Shown here: positions 25,763 through 35,778 of the stretch, in pieces
Numbering within the stretch: the first letter of the stretch is position 1
Layout: each line of letters begins with the position of its first letter
From: Pyrenophora tritici-repentis
Lineage: Eukaryota; Ascomycota; Dothideomycetes; Pleosporales; Pleosporaceae
Direction of reading: 5' to 3'
Assembly (NCBI RefSeq): GCF_003171515.1
Contig: NC_089390.1
Span: 8,312,274 to 8,376,273 of the forward strand
DNA length: 64,000 nt
Notes under the pieces: generated by a model
What the model saw: the letters and a program-made list of their open reading frames with translations, nothing else
What the model was told of the DNA's origin: nothing
Databases searched by the model: none
Program-made: the position numbers and the translations under genes

Positions 25763-26782
25763 CTACATTTTGGCATCCGTCTTCCTCCTCGCCGCAGTGT
25801 TCCTGCTAGCATCCATCACAAATCCCACATGATGACTCAAGGCGACCAGATCCCCGTAGGCATCATACACCCAAACTTCCAGGTCCATTCTGCCATTCTG
25901 CACCTTCTTAATCTCGACTCGAATCTGTAGCCATTTGACACCCTGTGGCGGCAGCGCCTTCTTAACATCTAGATTGAGCAAGAGTGTCGGATACCAGAAC
26001 GGGCCTTGGTTCTTGTCTCTGAAGTTTTCCACCATCTGCGGAAACATATCTGAAACAAAACCAATAGACGAGTCTGTGAAATTGCTACCGTCGGAGAAAC
26101 AGATCCATTCGTCTGCTGTAGACCGTGCAACCTGGCCGTTGCGAGGAAAGTGAAATTTGACCTTTGAAGTCGCCTTTCTAAACTTTGCAAAAGGCATCTT
26201 CGGATACAATGCCCATGTGGGATCCTCATTCTTTTCTAGTTTCGCCAAATCGACAGAGGGTATCGGCGGCGAGGGCTTGTATTGCGTGTCAAATGTGAAG
26301 CCAGTCTCGACATCCATGTTGGAGTTTGTGACGTAGGCGATGATTTCTTGACGCCCATCTTGCTCCATGCTGACGTGCACAATCGAAGTTTGGCGCCCGA
26401 GCTTCACATCCTCAACCTTGAAGGTTGCGGGCCCGACCTGTGTTCGTCGTAAAAACTCGACATGCAGGGCTATTGTATGTGGTTGATCTTGCTTTGCCAA
26501 CGATGTCATGAAGTGTGTTTTGACCACCTCGAGTATGCTAAAAAGAAGGCATAAGGTCAGCGGTGTTTGGGTGCATCGTCAGTTCTGTACTTACCATCCG
26601 GTTACATAGCCGCCGTTCGGAACTGATAGTGTTAGTAAGAGTATCAATGATGCTATTGTATGACTACCATGTATCACCGGATATAACATACCGCTACCGA
26701 TTGTCCAATCATCGTGTAATGTGCACGAGTATGTGTTGGGAGACAGCTTTTCCACTGCCGTCGCTTCTTCCCAGCCCGGCAT
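25763..26782 (-). CDS. Hotdog-fold thioesterase-like protein with PTS1-type C-terminus
   Basis: Acyl-CoA thioesterase-like protein of about 297 aa. Three exons: 26782-26692, 26622-26595 (28 nt) and 26537-25763, in frame. The N-terminus reads MPGWEEATAVEKLSPNTYSC and across the junctions VPNGGYVTGCILEVVKTHF, where GGY followed by a helix is the start of a hotdog fold. The next segments (HTIALHVEFLRRTQVGPATF, VHVSMEQDGRQEIIAYVTNS) fit the acyl-CoA thioesterase double-hotdog family. The last three residues are AKM, which fits the relaxed peroxisomal PTS1 consensus [SAC][KRH][LM]. It is divergent from an acyl-CoA ligase ending SKL, so a joint role in peroxisomal acyl-CoA handling is plausible. 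The exact substrate cannot be read from the sequence. Confidence 0.78.
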
Positions 26783-27186
26783 TTTGGTTCTCGTTAAAAA
26801 AAAACTCCTTTTGGAGATGCGCAGGATATATTGCCCAAGTCCTTGAAGCTACGGGGTGGTTGAACAGCTCAGCTGGGTATCTTCCAGACGCGGTACACAA
26901 TCGTTGACCTCGGAAGCTCGCCAGGCGGCCACGGCGCTAACTCTACAAAGGAAACAGCCTCGGTCACTCGGACGCCCTCCCCCCATCATTCTGTGGAGTA
27001 AATCACGGAATTGCATGGCAATCGCCACCAGGGCGTCTGGACCCACAGACGCGTATCCCGAGGTCAGTTACAAGCTAGCTTGTCTGTCTTATCATTTGTG
27101 GTCTTCCTCTTCTTTCACTCTGCATCCCCAGTGACACACTTTAGGTGAGCTGCTTTTATCCATCATCATCATCATCAGTTGCCAAG
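26783..27186. other. Divergent promoter region, thioesterase / acyl-CoA ligase
   Basis: Shared spacer of 404 bp. A CAT trinucleotide run (ATCATCATCATC) lies at about 27163-27176, just upstream of the ligase ATG. No other gene is seen. Confidence 0.6.
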
Positions 27187-29098
27187 ATGCCTACCGACAG
27201 CCGGTATCCTAGCTTACCAATCCCAGATGTGGACCTTGTGAGTGCTAATCGGGAATAAGCTCGCGTGTTGTTAGCTTTGCTGACCTTTGGTGTGAATACT
27301 AGTGGGCATTCCTCTTCGAGCGGAAGTCGGAGCAAAGGGAATTTCCCGACAACAAAGGTGATCTTGCATTTATACATGCAATCTGCATTGCATTGCGAGC
27401 TAATTATAATATGCAGTCATCTACTTTGACCCTTACACTAAGCGTTCCTACACCTACGCTCAGGTCCGAGATGCTGCAATCAGTTTCGGCAAGGGACTAA
27501 AATCGCAATGGGAATGGCAAAAGGGCGATATTCTTGCCTTGTACACGCCCAATTGTATCGACACCCCAGCCATAACGTGGGGATGCCATTGGGCAGGTGG
27601 TGTATTGTCGCCTGCTAATCCAAACTACACAGTCGATGAGCTTGCGTTTCAGCTCAAAGATTCTGGCGCAAAAGCTCTGGTCACACAGTTGCCGTTCATC
27701 AAGAATGCCCAGGAGGCAGCCAAGATGGCTGGGATCTCGCTTGATCGGGTGATCATCATGGGAGACCAGAAAGACCCATCATACAAAGTGAAGCACTTTA
27801 CAAGCATTGTCAACACTGCTGGAACGTCGAGATATCGCAGGACAAAGGCAACCAACCCAGCAGAAGACCTAGCTTTTTTGGTATACAGCTCGGGTACCAC
27901 CGGACATCCAAAGGGTGTCATGCTTACCCACCGTAACATTGTATCGAATGTGTTGATGCTCAAGGTTGCTGAGGGTGGTAACCTGAAATCAACTGGAGGA
28001 CCGACAGGCGAGGGAGATAAGCTCATCGCTTTCCTGCCATTCTTTCATATATACGGTATGCTACAGAGGGTTGAGTGGCGTTTGGAAAATATATGCTAAC
28101 AATCACTAGGCCTTACGTGCCTTATTCACCAAAGCTTATACTCAGGTTTGCAGCTTGTCGTGATGCCAAAGTTTGATCTCGACCACTTTTGCAGATTCAT
28201 TCAGGAACTTAAGATCACATTCGCCTATGTCGTACCACCGATTGTTCTTCTACTAAGCAAGCATCCTCTGGTCTCAAAGTATGATCTAAGCACTGTTCGA
28301 ATGATGAACTCTGGCGCTGCTCCCCTTACTCGCGAGCTTGTGGATGCAGTCTATGGCCGACTGAAGATCCCCGTCAAGCAAGGATACGGTCTATCCGAGA
28401 CAAGTCCGACCACGCACACTCAGCCCTGGGAAGACTGGGACAAGACCATAGGTTCCGTTGGCACGCTTCTGCCCTACCAGACAGCAAAGTATATGTCCCC
28501 AGAAGAGATGGAGATGGAGATTGGTGAAGTAGGCGAGCTTTGGATCAAAGGCCCGAATGTCTTCAAGGGATACCTCAATAACCCAGATGGCACTGCACAT
28601 GCAAAGACAGCGGATGGCTACTTCAAAACTGGGGATGTAGGATACCAAGACAAAGATGGAAACTTCTTCATTACAGACCGTGTCAAGGAACTCATCAAGT
28701 ATAAGGGTTTCCAGGTACCTCCGGCAGAGCTCGAGGGTATTTTGATCTCCCACCCAAAGATCAAGTAAGTCGCATGATAATAAATCTATGAAGCGATTTC
28801 TAATTGCTATTTTCGCAGCGATGTGGCGGTGATTGGCGTGTACAGCGCCGACGAAGCATCAGAGCTTCCTAGGGCATATGTTGTACCCGCAGATGGCCTT
28901 GGCAAGACGGATCAGGATGCCAAGGAAATCATAGACTGGCTAAGTACCAAGGTCGCTCACCACAAGAGACTACGAGGTGGAGTAAGGTGGGTAGATGAGA
29001 TTCCGAAATCTATCAGTGGGAAAATTCTTAGGCGGCTGCTCAAGGTAAAGGCGCAGGAGGAGGAAGCTGGCAACGCGAAAGAGAAGTCAAAACTATGA
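27187..29098 (+). CDS. AMP-dependent acyl/coumarate-CoA ligase with SKL peroxisomal signal
   Basis: ANL-superfamily adenylating enzyme of the 4-coumarate-CoA ligase / acyl-CoA synthetase type, activating a carboxylic acid to its CoA thioester. Five exons: 27187-27237, 27303-27357, 27417-28055, 28110-28764 and 28819-29098, giving 559 aa, the family's normal length. Motifs: the AMP-binding P-loop LVYSSGTTGHPKGVMLTH; QGYGLSETSPTTH (motif A5); GELWIKGPNVFKGYLNNP; DGYFKTGDVGYQDKDGNFFI with DRVKELIKYKGFQV (hinge); and the C-terminal catalytic Lys in PKSISGKILRRLL. It ends KEKSKL, a canonical PTS1, so a peroxisomal location is likely. The substrate is unknown: medium/long-chain or aromatic acids are both possible. 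Confidence 0.92.
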
Positions 29099-29278
29099 GC
29101 TGCCTTTACCTGTGCCATATGTTATATCAGACCCACCATCTCTCCATCAATCAGGTGATTTGTTCGTTTTTGAGCAATCATAGCTTCTTCACATTGCCTC
29201 CCTATTTTCAATATCTCTTGACCCACCAACCATTGTCTTGATCAAACGAGCATAGGAAAACCCCATTTCCACGTCAAC

Positions 29279-29923
29279 ATGGGAGATGAGATGCCTAAAT
29301 CCCGCAGTCTTGTACAGAAGCGCAAAGCCGAAGTCATTGATCTCGAGATCATAGGGGAGAAAAGGGTCCACAAGCCTTTCAAACCCGTAGTCAGAAATCA
29401 GACGCAAAAGGAAGAAGACTCGCTACTCCAAGTTTGTGTTACTGTCCACCCCAAGCTCAACGGCTTTCCAGTTGCACTATGCGAGCGCCTCCAGCAAGCT
29501 TGCCAAGCATCCTTTTACAGTCACATGTTCGCCCTCCAGACCGGTACCATGCCAAAACATCATCAGACTTACTGCATAATTACCAGCACACGCATACGAT
29601 CAAAGTCGATTGAATTCCAAACTACCATGGCCATCACAAACATAGTCGATTTAAGCACGGCAAACGCGACACTACTGCGATACTTCCTCGACAACACAAA
29701 CGTAGACTTGTCAAAGAGAACATTTGTGGAGTCAGAGACAGTAGAGGGAGTTGCGAACCCAGAGTTCCTTGAGTTATACAGCGTAAGGAGGGGAGACTTG
29801 GGATGGGGGTTTGACACGGATGGGTGTCTGTCCATCTATGGAGCCAAGGCTTTTGACAACAAACTAACAGAGAAGGTGTGGTATGCCAAGAGCAGTGTAG
29901 TTAAGATTGAGGATGAGGGTTGA
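29279..29923 (+). CDS. Hypothetical protein, unknown function
   Basis: Intronless frame of 214 aa starting at an ATG (MGDEMPKSRSLVQKRKAEVI). The first 50 residues are basic and charged. The middle (CVTVHPKLNGFPVALCERLQ) is mixed, and the end contains LELYSVRRGDLGWGFDTDG. No signal peptide or membrane segment is seen. I do not recognise a family. It sits between the acyl-CoA ligase and RPL36 on the same strand, only 180 bp after the ligase. It is likely a genuine gene because of its length and even composition, but it could be lineage-restricted. Confidence 0.5.
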   Translation: MGDEMPKSRSLVQKRKAEVIDLEIIGEKRVHKPFKPVVRNQTQKEEDSLLQVCVTVHPKLNGFPVALCERLQQACQASFYSHMFALQTGTMPKHHQTYCIITSTRIRSKSIEFQTTMAITNIVDLSTANATLLRYFLDNTNVDLSKRTFVESETVEGVANPEFLELYSVRRGDLGWGFDTDGCLSIYGAKAFDNKLTEKVWYAKSSVVKIEDEG

Positions 29924-30275
29924 AGTTGTCCAAGGCTGTTCGGTGGAGGGAGGTTGAAGAAATTGGGTGCAAAAGGTGTGGTTATGATTCTTGTGGATTT
30001 TCTTTTCCTTTGGCATGATCACATGGGGTAGATCAAACGGGAAGCAAGGCTGCGGTCAATCACGATGGATAATTTGGTCCAGGAAGGGCATTGTACGATA
30101 CATGAAAATACAAACTACCTAAAAGTTTTGGAGGAAGATTGAGTCCAGTCGGGGTTGCTGGTCTGTGCTGCTGACAGCTAGCGGCTTGGCATCACCGCAC
30201 AGCCGAGCCAAAATTACCCTCGCGAAAACCGCTGCATTGAACCCATCGACAATCGACAACATCACGACCGTCACG
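29924..30275. other. Intergenic: RPL36 promoter and leader
   Basis: About 350 bp with no coding sequence seen; contains the 3' end of the upstream orphan and the RPL36 leader. Confidence 0.6.
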
Positions 30276-30843
30276 ATGCCGAAGGAAGTCAAGCAGAAGT
30301 CTGGCCTCATCATCGGCCTTAACGCCGGCCACAGTATGTCTTTGCCGCTCCCATGCTTGCGTTCGACATGAATCGCTACGACTGCGAAAAGATGCATTAG
30401 AAGCTAATCTGGCGAACAGAGGTCACCCCAAGGACCCCCGCTCCCAGGATCTCGAGGAGGAAGGGTTTCCTGTCGAAGCGCACCGCCTTTGTCCGTGAGA
30501 TCACCAAGGAGGTTGCTGGGTATGTTTGCCTCTGTAGCTGCTCATGACGCAAGCTGCGCAAGGGCTCGTCGACGAGGTACTAACGACGTGTACAGTCTTG
30601 CCCCATACGAGAAGCGCATCATCGAATTGCTCCGAAACTCCAAGGACAAGCGTGCTCGTCGTCTAGCGAAGAAGAGGGTATGTCTCCCACCAGCGTACAC
30701 GACGGAATTGAGACGACCTTGGCCGATCCATACTTATACGAACATGTGCTAACACTCGACAGCTCGGTACCTTTGGCCGCTCAAAGAGAAAGGTCGACGA
30801 GATGACCAAGGTTATCGCCGAGTCGAGGCGCGCGGGTCACTAA
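30276..30843 (+). CDS. rpl36: 60S ribosomal protein L36 (eL36)
   Basis: Structural protein of the large cytosolic ribosomal subunit. Four exons: 30276-30333, 30420-30519, 30596-30677 and 30763-30843, all joining in frame to 106 aa. The assembled protein begins [20 protein letters not shown] and continues [55 protein letters not shown] and [10 protein letters not shown], the standard eL36 sequence with its very basic middle. All donors are GTATGT and all acceptors end CAG. Splicing is needed to see the gene: no single exon exceeds 34 codons. Confidence 0.95.
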
Positions 30844-31499
30844 ACGGTTTCATGCAACACGGTGGATGAAGCAATATGGCGAACGAACGAGCGACTTACT
30901 TTCCGATTTTGTCCTAGGTGTTCGGTCTCTTTTCATAACGGGCGGCTCGACACAATCTCGGAACGTCACGTCATACCACAAAGAGCATGGCACGATTATC
31001 GGAGTATGGCAATGGACAATGATGGTTCCTAAACGTACCTAAGCAGTGTCACTCAAAATGATGAAATGTGACGATTGGTTCACGCCGAAGCATGTGCAGG
31101 TGCAGGTGCAAGTGCATGATGGGTTGCGTGCGTGAGGTGTGCATGTTGGTGACTGTTTAGCATGGATGTCAAATTCCTACTCTTGGCCTTTACCAATGGC
31201 AGAGTAAGGGCCGAGAAATGCTTATATTGAAACGCGTCTTGCTCGGCGACGAGACTGCTCAGGCTTCACACATTGATTGTACTTGTGTGAGGCCTCGAGC
31301 AGAGACGTGGACATTGTTCGTACTGGAGCGTTGTACAGTGTTGCTTCACGTTTGCAGCAGTGGCACGACAGGTAGAAGCAAGGCGGGTATATGAATATGT
31401 AGCATTACATGGTGAAAGTGTTGTCTAGTCTTTGATTGCTCTTTTGGTGAAAATGTGCATGCGCAACCAATCGCCACCGACACATTGGCAGAGATGTGC
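30844..31499. other. Convergent 3' spacer RPL36 / PITH protein
   Basis: About 650 bp with two 3' ends; no gene seen. A C-box-like ATGATGA near 31057 has no matching D box at a snoRNA distance. Confidence 0.55.
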
Positions 31500-32621
31500 C
31501 TAGTCGTCGTGGCCAATCTTCTCCAGCTTGCCAATTTCGCGCTTCTCTCCCGTCTCGCCGATGAAGCGGATGCGGTCGATGCGCGTCTTCTCGCTGTCAC
31601 CCTCGGCATCCGCAATGAACAGGACTAGTGAGTAGACGTTCTGAAACTTGACGAAGCGCAGCTCGAGCTTGGCCGTCTGAGTCTGTTGGTCCCAGTCCTC
31701 AGGCTTCAGCTCGATGGTCTGTGTGGCGGGAATATCTTCGGCCTCTTCGAATCCCAGATTGTGCTGGCGGTTGATCCAGATGTGGATAGTCTTGGGTCGT
31801 ACAGGCGCTTCGTCATCGTCTGCGTCGGCCGACACGCACGACGTGATATGGATGGTGTGCACCTTGAGATTTGCCATGAAGGGCACATACAGCATGAGCT
31901 GGTTGTCCACATCGCTCTCGACCCAGTCCTTTGTTCCGTCCGCCGTGGTCTTGCCCTTGGTCAGCGAGCTGGGCTGTGACGTCTCGAACAGCGTCTTTAC
32001 GGCGCCAAAATCGCTGTCTGCATTGAGCAGGTCAAGACCGCGGGCATCTACCGCGTCGGTGACATCAGTGTAGCCGCGTGGTAAGCTGGCACCTATCCAT
32101 GCGCCGCTTCCACTTGCATCGCCGCTGCCGCCCGCGCTAGGGAAGCCGCTGCTGCCTTTACCGTCGTTTTCTGCCTCTGCTGCAAGCGTCTTGACCGCCT
32201 CGGACAGTTGTTGGGGATTGGAGCCGGCGTATTTGCGTATTTGCTGGTTGTTCTTGTAGATGATAAACGTGGGCGTGCTGTATACATGGTTGGCTAATGC
32301 GTCCAAACAGACATATCACGGCACATACTTTGTGACGTTGTAGCTCTGTGCAATCTGTGCTTGCTGCACTGTGCTGACTTTGGTGAAGGTGACTTTGCCG
32401 GGTCTTGCGAGCTGACTGGCTAACTGGTCATATACGGGCGCAATCGCTTTGCTCGACGTGTTTTCCTCGTTGTAGACTGAAGGCGGCAAACATCAGCAAG
32501 AGCGGCCGGGTCTTTTTGCACAGTTGGTTGGGGTTTCCGTACAATTGACCACGACTATGCGCGACGATGACAGCAGTGAGCTCAGCTGAGCAGGCGACTT
32601 GATTTCCACTGTTCCAGACAT
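31500..32621 (-). CDS. Thioredoxin-fold / PITH-domain protein (TXNL1 type) without CxxC
   Basis: Homologue of TXNL1 (Txl1), a proteasome-associated thioredoxin-like protein with a C-terminal PITH domain. Three exons: 32621-32543, 32476-32329 and 32277-31500, giving 334 aa. The N-terminal domain has the thioredoxin framework (SRIVVVNFYN, KAIAPVYDQLASQL, then NTPTFIIYKNNQQIRKYAG), but the usual WCGPC site is replaced: the segment reads FYNEENTSSKAIAP, with no cysteine. The PITH domain (about 160-330) shows GLDLLNADSDFGAVKTLFE, DNQLMLYVPFMANLKVHTI, PKTIHIWINRQHNLGFEEAE and KFQNVYSLVLFI. The exon 1/2 junction falls inside the altered motif (intron 32542-32477), and the intron does not encode CxxC. 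Redox activity is therefore unlikely; proteasome binding could remain. Confidence 0.88.
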
Positions 32622-32643
32622 GTTTGGTGACCGTAGATGGCTT

Positions 32644-32644
32644 T

Positions 32645-32678
<34 letters not shown>

Positions 32679-32680
32679 AG
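32644..32680. repeat. Trinucleotide microsatellite (GTT)n
   Basis: About 11-12 units of TTG/GTT, 25-60 bp upstream of the PITH-protein ATG; on the transcribed strand it reads CAA repeats, probably within the leader. Confidence 0.9.
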
Positions 32681-32802
32681 TAGAATGAGGCGCGACTTGG
32701 GGACTTGCAGCATTAGTTAGCCATTTGGCATTTGGCGGGGGCGGGGTCGTGTTCGCTCGCTCGCTCTTCCGTCACCGACATGACCGTGTGCATGTACCGG
32801 TA

Positions 32803-32917
32803 CACCTGGGTGACATAAAATACTGGACAGTGTGGGCAAGCACCCAATAGACGTGTCTGGCGACTACAGTGGCTTTTTTACACTAGTATGTCTAGTATAT
32901 TTTATGATACCCGGGTG
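32803..32917. mobile_element. MITE-like inverted-repeat element, copy C
   Basis: A 115-bp element. Left end CACCTGGGTGACATAAAATA (to 32829); right end 32889-32917 is its near inverse with a 2-nt insertion. The interior shares CCCAATAGACGTGTCTGGCG with copy A. GGTA borders both ends and may be a 4-bp target duplication. Confidence 0.82.
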
Positions 32918-33348
32918 GGTATGTTGTGATGTGCAGCCTGTCCAGGCACCAACAACGAAGCTTCCAGAAACAACAAGTCTATACTGCTTAGCTGTTTTCT
33001 GTTACTGATCCGCACGCGTTTCCCATCACCCTTGAACACTGTAACTAGACGCTCGGGTTACAGGGCATTGAAGGTGGTAAGCACCCCTCCTAGCCTTCAC
33101 CTGTGCCAGCCTTGCATGAGTAGTGTTCCTAATCGCCCATTCATGGCAGGCACCAACAACCTTTTCTTTAGCCCTGCCGAAGCAAAGCTCCTTCACATCG
33201 CCACTCTCGTCCTCCGCGTTCAACGCAGCGACGTAACTCGCAGAGCGCACCATTGGAACTGCTGGTACTCACGTGCCATCTTGCTAGCAAACGTCCCGGC
33301 TGTCCTCCTCCTCGCCCACGGCCTCTATAGACTGTTCCGCGCATCATA

Positions 33349-34998
33349 ATGTCGCACGTCGTCGTCTTCAACTCGTACGCGCGGACCTTCAAGATCCCGA
33401 CCACGCCTACTAAGTACTTGACCGAGGTACGGGACGAGGCGTGCCAGAAGTTTGGTCTAAACAAGGACCAGTTCACGCTCAAGTACAACAACAAACCAAT
33501 CTCGCTCTCTCAACAAATACGGCTCGCGAACCTGCCACAGGGCGCCCGATTAGAACTCGTCCAAGCCTCGCGATCACCCACCGTCATCTCCGTCGCCCTA
33601 CAGCTTCCAGCGAGCGAGAAGAATGTACGCCTGACCCAAAAGTTTGCGAGCAACACATCGTTGTGGGAGATTCTACGCCACTTTGAAAGCGGGGACAAGG
33701 CCAATTACAACTTCACACAGCGCGGAGTGCCTGAGATGAGTGGCACGTCCGGTGCTGGTAGATTGCACTACGAACAACCCGTCATTACCGTCATGCCAGG
33801 CCACAAGGAGCAGGCGAGCTTTGTTGAGCTACAGCAGACGCTTAGTCAACTGGGGTTTGATAGCGGATCGGCTCTGTTGAAGCTGTCCTATAGGAACAGT
33901 GGAACACCGTTGGAAGAGGCCATGGCGCAAATCACGCAGTATTTCAAGTCTAGCGAACCTGCTTCTGCTGGTGCCAAAGGCGTACATGCTTCAACCTCGG
34001 ATCAGCTCGCTTCATTACCAGATCCTGCCCAGGCTGCACCAGACGCCACACAAACTATAGCAGGCGAAACTGTGCGCAACGAAGAGCCGGATCCAGAACC
34101 GATGCAACTTGACCACAAACCAGTTGCCCAACCGACGCAAGAAATAGACGTCTCGACTGAGCATTATGCGTCTGAAAGCATCGAGAATACATCTCCCGCA
34201 GCTGCATTGGCCGCAGCAACTTCGGCCACTTCGTCGGCGCCAGAAACAGCAGCTCAAGCTTCGTCAGTAACCGTGGACAAGGCATCGCAACCTTCAGAGA
34301 ACAGTCGCAACGTCCAGATCTTCTCTGCGCCAAAGTCCTCTACTCCACAAGCAGCCCGCAATGCGTTCAATGAAAACGACTACCTCCCTACCATTGAGCA
34401 CGCAAAAGCACACCAGAATGCGTTGCTGAACAAGACACGCAACACCCGTCTACTCTCCGATAAGGAGCTCGAGGAGCAAGAAAAGGAGCGCCAGGCAAAG
34501 ATTGATGCGGCAGCTGCGAAAGGCGGTTCTCTTCGAATACGCATGCCTGATGGTACCCTTATCCAGATGTCCTTTAACAGGTCTGACACCGCAGCCGGTC
34601 TATACGACTTCGTACGTAGCTTTCTAGAAAAGAAGAATGAGCCCTTTCAGCTCAAAAACACTGGCCCAACGGGTCGTCTCGTCCTTATCCCACAAGACGA
34701 CAAGCGGTTGGTCCACGACCTGCGCTTCTTCAATAATGAGCTTATTACATTCCAATGGGCTGATCATGCGAGTACTGAGGCGCGGGCGTCACGAAACACG
34801 CTAGCAAAAGAGTGGCAGGCCAAGGCGCAAGAGCTAAAGGTCGAGGAGCCGGTTCGCGACGAGAAGACGTCGGCAGCGGCAGGACAGGGACAGGGACAGA
34901 ATGTTGCTGAGGGTAAGCGGAAGGCAAATATGAGTAATGAGGAGAAGGAAAGCAAGCTTAAAAGTCTGTTGGGCAAAGGCTTGTTCAAGAAGAAGTAG
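33349..34998 (+). CDS. ubx4: UBX-domain protein, TUG/UBX4 type (Cdc48/p97 adaptor)
   Basis: Adaptor for the Cdc48/p97 AAA ATPase, like yeast Ubx4 and mammalian ASPSCR1/TUG. Single exon of 549 aa starting MSHVVVFNSYARTFKIPTTP. Residues 1-75 form a TUG ubiquitin-like domain (LTEVRDEACQKFGLNKDQFT, LPQGARLELVQ); a second ubiquitin-like segment follows (residues about 80-150, VALQLPASEKNVRLTQKFAS). The middle (about 205-340) is Ala/Pro/Ser-rich and disordered. A charged helix precedes the UBX domain at about 390-470 (SLRIRMPDGTLIQMSFNRSD, LYDFVRSFL, LVLIPQDDKRLVHDLRFFNN). The C-terminal tail is lysine-rich (LLGKGLFKKK). MITE copies lie on both sides of this gene. Confidence 0.9.
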   Translation: MSHVVVFNSYARTFKIPTTPTKYLTEVRDEACQKFGLNKDQFTLKYNNKPISLSQQIRLANLPQGARLELVQASRSPTVISVALQLPASEKNVRLTQKFASNTSLWEILRHFESGDKANYNFTQRGVPEMSGTSGAGRLHYEQPVITVMPGHKEQASFVELQQTLSQLGFDSGSALLKLSYRNSGTPLEEAMAQITQYFKSSEPASAGAKGVHASTSDQLASLPDPAQAAPDATQTIAGETVRNEEPDPEPMQLDHKPVAQPTQEIDVSTEHYASESIENTSPAAALAAATSATSSAPETAAQASSVTVDKASQPSENSRNVQIFSAPKSSTPQAARNAFNENDYLPTIEHAKAHQNALLNKTRNTRLLSDKELEEQEKERQAKIDAAAAKGGSLRIRMPDGTLIQMSFNRSDTAAGLYDFVRSFLEKKNEPFQLKNTGPTGRLVLIPQDDKRLVHDLRFFNNELITFQWADHASTEARASRNTLAKEWQAKAQELKVEEPVRDEKTSAAAGQGQGQNVAEGKRKANMSNEEKESKLKSLLGKGLFKKK

Positions 34999-35138
34999 CC
35001 TCTTTTGTTTTGGTTACAGTCAGGATCGTTTTGCGTTTTATGGTTTCCGCGGCATTTCCAGGGAGTTTATGATCCGACTAGGTAGGCTGTGAAGCGTAGA
35101 TCCATCTGCTGTGTAGATCAATGGGAACAGGATATGGC

Positions 35139-35250
35139 CACCTGGGTGACATAAAATACTTGACAGTGTGGGTAGGCGCCTGATAGGCGTGTCTGGCGAC
35201 TACAGTGGCCTTTTTACACTAGTATGAGCACTACGGTAGTTTATGCCAAA
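35139..35250. mobile_element. MITE-like element, copy D (right end eroded)
   Basis: The left end CACCTGGGTGACATAAAATA is intact to 35165, and the interior GGCGTGTCTGGCGACTACAG and TTTTTACACTAGTATG are present. The right inverted repeat has decayed to TAGTTTATGCC before ordinary sequence resumes, so the right border is approximate. Confidence 0.72.
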
Positions 35251-35276
35251 TACATCTTTACTCACTTGCTAGCCTG

Positions 35277-35393
35277 CACCTGGGTGTCACAAGATACTTG
35301 AATGTGTGGGTAGACACCTAATAGGCGTAGTCTGACGACTACAGTGGGTGTTTACACTATGTAGTATGTCAAGTATTCCATGATACCCAGGTG
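35277..35393. mobile_element. MITE-like inverted-repeat element, copy E
   Basis: A 117-bp element only about 26 bp after copy D, same orientation. Left end CACCTGGGTGTCACAAGATA; right end 35367-35393 is its near inverse. The interior has the ACCTAATAGGCGTAGTCTGA and ACGACTACAGTGGG blocks. No obvious target duplication. Confidence 0.8.
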
Positions 35394-35523
35394 ATACTTT
35401 ACACGATGCTGCGTTATCAAGCCCTTGCCCAATCAGGTGCGGGACTTGAGCGAGTTGATGCGAGGCTTCGACGCCATCTATTTGCCTTCTGCCTTTGGCT
35501 ATCGCAGCTCTTTTCTCTCTGTC

Positions 35524-35640
35524 ACCATCACCTTCACCTTCACTTTCACTTTGCGATAAGAGAGGATATTGCACTGTAAAGGGTCAGTGGCACCAGCATA
35601 CGAGCAAACAACGGCTTCGCCTTCACTTTCACTTTCACAG
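35524..35640. repeat. Clustered TTCAC/TTTCAC repeats
   Basis: Two clusters, at 35524-35553 and 35613-35640, of CTTCAC and TTTCAC units separated by about 60 bp. They lie in the presumed promoter or leader of the coiled-coil gene. Confidence 0.7.
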
Positions 35641-35778
35641 TAATTAACTAAGCCCGTGCAAATATAACATAACCTGCCCGCTCCTGCCTTCAGCTCCGTT
35701 TGCGCCAACGCTAGACTCTTCCCCACCAACCTTTGCAGGCAACCCACCTACGTTTCCGCAACATCGACCGACCTAGCG

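Larger units (their letters stand above)
32622..33348. other. Divergent spacer PITH protein / UBX4, with MITE copy C
   Basis: Holds a (GTT)n run (32644-32680) just upstream of the PITH gene, element copy C (32803-32917), and a short open frame that ends on the UBX4 start codon. Confidence 0.65.
34999..35778. other. Intergenic: MITE copies D and E, TTCACTTTCAC repeats
   Basis: About 780 bp between UBX4 and the coiled-coil gene, holding elements D (35139-35250) and E (35277-35393) in the same orientation, and two CTTCACTTTCACTTT-rich clusters (about 35524-35553 and 35613-35640) upstream of the coiled-coil gene. Confidence 0.7.

Noticed and set aside
31050..31140. Possible C/D snoRNA (ATGATGA)
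   Set aside because: No D box (CTGA) at a suitable distance and no terminal stem.
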